From: Akkermansia muciniphila | Lineage (GTDB): Bacteria; Verrucomicrobiota; Verrucomicrobiia; Verrucomicrobiales; V1-33 | Length of the DNA: 7,097 nucleotides | Reading direction: 5' to 3' | NCBI GenBank assembly: GCA_943331195.2 | Contig: CALQKQ020000193.1 | Span: forward strand, 1-7,097 | In this document: positions 4,491 to 7,097 of the stretch, piece by piece | How the letters are laid out: every line of letters begins with the position of its first letter | Numbering within the stretch: the first letter of the stretch is position 1 | Program-made: the position numbers and the translations under genes | The notes under the pieces: generated by a model | What the model was told of the DNA's origin: nothing | Seen by the model: only the letters and a program-made list of their open reading frames with translations | Database searches by the model: none

Positions 4491-7013
4491 TTAGTCGACG
4501 CCGATGCGTCCGGGGAGGGGGGTGAGGGGATCGGTGCCTGGGCGGTAGGTTGGCAAAGGGGCGGGTGCTGGGCTTGGGGTGGCGGGGCCCTTGGTGGGGG
4601 TGGGGAGGGCGGCGGCGTCGGGGGTGGTGGCGGGGGTTTCGAGGCCGCGGATGGATTCGTAGGGGTCGGTGCCGAGGACGGTGGGGGCTTGGAGGTGGAC
4701 GGGGACGGCTTCTTCGGTTTCGACGGCGACGCCGATGCCTGGGGCGCCGAGGATGGGGGGTGGCTCGGGGGAGGTGTTGGAGAAGGTGGGGTCGTTGGCC
4801 TTGCTGTGGAGGGTGCAGGGCTGGGTGGGGCGGAAGCCGGGGCGGACGAATTCGAGGTAGGAGCTTTTGAAGAGCTTATTGCGGGAGGGGTCGGAGGGGT
4901 CGGGGCGGAGTTCGAGGCAGGCGTCGGTGGCGAGTTGTCCGGAGAGGGTGCAGAGTTCTATTTGGGGGAGGTCTGCGGGTGGGGGGAAGGGGGCTCCGGG
5001 GAAGTGTTCTTGGGAGGCGTTCATGATGTCGGTCCAGATGGGGAGGGCGACGCGGTTGCTGAAGGCGTCGGGGTAGACGGTTTCCTTGCGGTCGAGGCCG
5101 GTCCAGACGACGCAGGTGACGGCGCTGCTGTAGCCGGCGAACCAGAGGTCGGTGGATTTGCTGTGGGTGCCGGTTTTGCCGGCGGCGGGGAAGGAGCGGA
5201 GGCCGTAGTCTTTGGCGGGGGCGCCGGTGCCGAGGGCGAGGGCGTCTTCGAGGCAGGAGTGGGCCATGTAGGCGGTGGTGGGGTCGGTGACGCGGAGTTG
5301 GGGGTAGCTGTTGGGGTTGCGGGCGTAGAGGATTTGGCCTTGGGCGTTTTCGATGCGGGTGACGAGGGAGGAGGTTTCGGGGCGGGTGCCGTGGTTGGGG
5401 AAGGTGGTGTAGGCGAGGCAGAGGTCGTGGACGGAGACTTCGCCGCGGCCGAGGAGGGTGGAGGGTTCGGCGGGGAGGTCGCCGAGGCCGGCGCGTTGGG
5501 CGAAGTTTTTGACTTTTTCGGGGCCGATTTCGAGGCCGAGGCGGGCGGCGCAGTTATTTTTGCCTTCGGCGAAGGCTTGGCGGAGGGAGATATCGCCTTC
5601 GTGAACGGCCTGGAGGTTTTCGGTGCCCCATTCGCCGAGGGTGCCGGTGGTGGCGCCGACCATGATGCGGGTGTTGTCCATGGGGGCGTCGGGGAGGCGG
5701 CTGCCGGGGAAGTGGGAGCCTTCGAAGGCGGTGGCGTAGACGAGGGGGGTAAAGGCGGTGCCGGCGGGGCGTTTGGAGAGTTTGACGCGATTGAATTGGG
5801 AGGTTTTGAAGTCGCGGCCGCCGACCATGGCGAGGATGGCGCCGGTGGTATTTTCGAGGACGAGAGCGGCGCCTTGGAGGTAGCCTGGCTGGGGGGTTTT
5901 GGGGCTGGGAAGGCCGGAGGCGCGGAGGTCGGCGAGGAGTTTGGCGAATTGGGCGGGGGTTTCGCGGGCGGGGGCTTTGGGGTAGTCGGGGAGGGCTTCG
6001 ATTTCGGCGAGGCGGGCGGTGAAGCTGGCTTCGGCGGCGCGCTGGATGGAGGCGTCGACGGAGGTGAAGACTTTGAAGCCTTTGCCGCCGATGCCTTCGT
6101 AGCCTTGTTGTTCGAGGATGTGGTCGACTTCGTTTTCGACTTCTTGTTGGAGGTAGCCGGAGGAGCGGGCGGTTTCGGAGGGGGAGGTGGCGAGAGGTTT
6201 GGCTTTGAGATCGGCGGCGCGTTCGGGGGCGAGTTTGTGGGTGATGACCATGCGGTCGTAGACTTCGTTGCGTTCGCGGAGGGTGAGTTCGGGTTGGCCG
6301 CTGAGGGGGGAGTAGAGGCGGGGGTTTTTGATGAGGCCGACGATGAGGGCGGAGTCTTCGAGGGTGAGGTCGGCGACGGCTTTGCTGAAGTAGCCTTGAG
6401 CGGCGGCGCCGATGCCGTGGAAGCCGCTGCCGAAGTAGATGCGGTTGAGATACATCTCGAGGATCTGGGGCTTGCTGTGAAGCTGTTCGATGCGTTCGGC
6501 GAGGAAGGCTTCGGTGATTTTGCGGTCGAGGCTGCGTTCGAAGAGGCGGAAGGTTTGGCGGGCGAGTTGTTGGGTGATGGTGCTGGCGCCTTGGCGTTGT
6601 TCGCCGCGGAGGGCGTTCCAGATGGTGGCGCGGGTGACGCCTTTCCAGTCGATGCCTTTGTGTTCCCAGAAGCGGCTGTCTTCGGTGGCGACGAGGGCTT
6701 CGATGAAGTGGAGGGGGACCTGTTGGTAGGTGATGAGCTGGCGATTTTCGCTGGCGAGGCGGCCGACTTCTTTATTGAAGCGGTCGTAGACGATGCTGCT
6801 TTCTTCGAGTTTGCTGAGTTCGGAGAGGTCGAAGGAGGCGGCTTTGGTGTGGAAGGGGGCGAGGTAGAATTGGAGGCCGATGTAGGCGGCGAGGGCGAGG
6901 ATGAGGGTGCCGAGGAGGGCGAGTTGGACCCTGGGGCGGCGGAAGAAGGGTTTTTTCCTGGCGCGGTGGCTGGGAAGTTCTTCGAGTTTGATTTTGATGA
7001 GATCGCCGATCAT
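4491..7013 (-). CDS. Class A PBP with altered transpeptidase site
   Basis: This 840-residue protein belongs to the PBP1A family, which polymerises and crosslinks peptidoglycan outside the inner membrane. A basic cytoplasmic N-terminus (RARKKPFFRRPR) precedes one membrane anchor (about 29-50). The GT51 glycosyltransferase domain is intact: TEDSRFWEHKG (110-120) with catalytic Glu111, QGASTITQQLAR (141-152), DRKITEAF (163-170), KPQILEMYLN (181-190) and LEDSALIVGLIKNP (218-231). The transpeptidase domain is full length and aligns well (YLQGAALVLE, 378-387; VSVHDLCLAYTTFPN, 526-540), but the SxxK serine and lysine are Thr419 and Thr422 (GTAFTP), and SxN is GKN (484-486). KTGT (613-616) is kept. 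Crosslinking activity is therefore doubtful. The C-terminus has a Cys-containing segment (SGQLATDAC, 691-699; QPCTLH, 731-736), then a proline-rich tail to 840. It is the first gene of the cluster. No Shine-Dalgarno precedes ATG 7013, and I kept that start because the basic region and anchor follow it directly. Confidence 0.95.
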   Translation of the reverse strand: MIGDLIKIKLEELPSHRARKKPFFRRPRVQLALLGTLILALAAYIGLQFYLAPFHTKAASFDLSELSKLEESSIVYDRFNKEVGRLASENRQLITYQQVPLHFIEALVATEDSRFWEHKGIDWKGVTRATIWNALRGEQRQGASTITQQLARQTFRLFERSLDRKITEAFLAERIEQLHSKPQILEMYLNRIYFGSGFHGIGAAAQGYFSKAVADLTLEDSALIVGLIKNPRLYSPLSGQPELTLRERNEVYDRMVITHKLAPERAADLKAKPLATSPSETARSSGYLQQEVENEVDHILEQQGYEGIGGKGFKVFTSVDASIQRAAEASFTARLAEIEALPDYPKAPARETPAQFAKLLADLRASGLPSPKTPQPGYLQGAALVLENTTGAILAMVGGRDFKTSQFNRVKLSKRPAGTAFTPLVYATAFEGSHFPGSRLPDAPMDNTRIMVGATTGTLGEWGTENLQAVHEGDISLRQAFAEGKNNCAARLGLEIGPEKVKNFAQRAGLGDLPAEPSTLLGRGEVSVHDLCLAYTTFPNHGTRPETSSLVTRIENAQGQILYARNPNSYPQLRVTDPTTAYMAHSCLEDALALGTGAPAKDYGLRSFPAAGKTGTHSKSTDLWFAGYSSAVTCVVWTGLDRKETVYPDAFSNRVALPIWTDIMNASQEHFPGAPFPPPADLPQIELCTLSGQLATDACLELRPDPSDPSRNKLFKSSYLEFVRPGFRPTQPCTLHSKANDPTFSNTSPEPPPILGAPGIGVAVETEEAVPVHLQAPTVLGTDPYESIRGLETPATTPDAAALPTPTKGPATPSPAPAPLPTYRPGTDPLTPLPGRIGVD

Positions 7014-7097
7014 GCGGTCAGGGAGGGGAGGGCGTCTGGTGGGGGGGAATGGGCGCGCTGGGCGGATATGGTGCCACGGTTGTGCGGGTAGGGCAAT
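7014..7097 (-). other. Upstream region of the PBP-hem cluster
   Basis: These 84 bases precede the penicillin-binding protein and reach the window edge. Read on the - strand they are C-rich. The 17 bases next to the ATG are CTCCCCTCCCTGACCGC, with no purine-rich ribosome binding site. TTGCCC (7096-7091) and CATATC (7070-7065) faintly resemble -35 and -10 boxes but are 20 bases apart, so I do not call a promoter. The true promoter may lie beyond the window. Confidence 0.4.

Noticed and set aside
3669..7091. A very long open frame of 1,140 codons on the + strand, antisense to the PBP and HemX-like genes
   Set aside because: Its translation is low-complexity Gly/Glu/Ala/Asp with no recognisable domain. 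The opposite strand encodes well-conserved proteins over the same span. High GC and strong skew remove stop codons from this frame, so it is a composition artefact.
1..7097. Search for tRNA or rRNA genes, CRISPR arrays, insertion-sequence ends, toxin-antitoxin pairs or phage genes
   Set aside because: I found no cloverleaf-like segment, no spaced direct repeats, no transposase or integrase motifs and no small gene pairs. The window is nearly filled by five housekeeping-type genes.

Overview
The window (7,097 bases, very GC-rich) looks like ordinary bacterial chromosome. It holds five complete protein genes: one on the + strand and four on the - strand. The set (HemC, a short HemA, a HemX/CcsA-like membrane protein, a bifunctional penicillin-binding protein), the high GC, the strong strand skew and the lack of Shine-Dalgarno sequences would fit a Verrucomicrobiota lineage such as Opitutae. 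That assignment is inference from general features, not from a database match.

Layout. Positions 1-207 are a G-run-rich stretch with no convincing gene. 208-1575 (+) encodes a beta-CASP metallo-beta-lactamase-fold nuclease-like protein. 1576-1641 separates two convergent genes and contains a long all-GC hairpin. From 7013 leftward to 1642 (all -) runs a tight cluster in transcription order: class A penicillin-binding protein (7013-4491), HemX/CcsA-like integral membrane protein (4478-3690), glutamyl-tRNA reductase HemA (3670-2624) and hydroxymethylbilane synthase HemC (2583-1642). The gaps are 12, 19 and 40 bases, so a single transcript is likely. No tRNA, rRNA, CRISPR array, insertion sequence or attachment site was seen.

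How the genes fit together. HemA makes glutamate-1-semialdehyde, the first committed step of the C5 tetrapyrrole pathway, and HemC polymerises four porphobilinogens later in the same pathway. The HemX-like protein sits directly before hemA, as hemX neighbours hemA in Bacillus, and may control HemA abundance or act in haem/cytochrome c handling. The penicillin-binding protein at the head of the cluster would couple cell-wall synthesis to haem synthesis at the transcript level.

The most notable point is in the penicillin-binding protein. Its glycosyltransferase domain has all the expected motifs, but the transpeptidase domain has Thr-Ala-Phe-Thr where SxxK should be and Gly-Lys-Asn where SxN should be, while KTGT is kept. 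The domain is full length and in frame, so this looks like a glycosyltransferase carrying a catalytically altered or dead transpeptidase domain. Other points are a HemA lacking the C-terminal dimerisation domain, C/T-rich leaders without Shine-Dalgarno before the four - strand genes, and G excess on the + strand whatever the coding direction.
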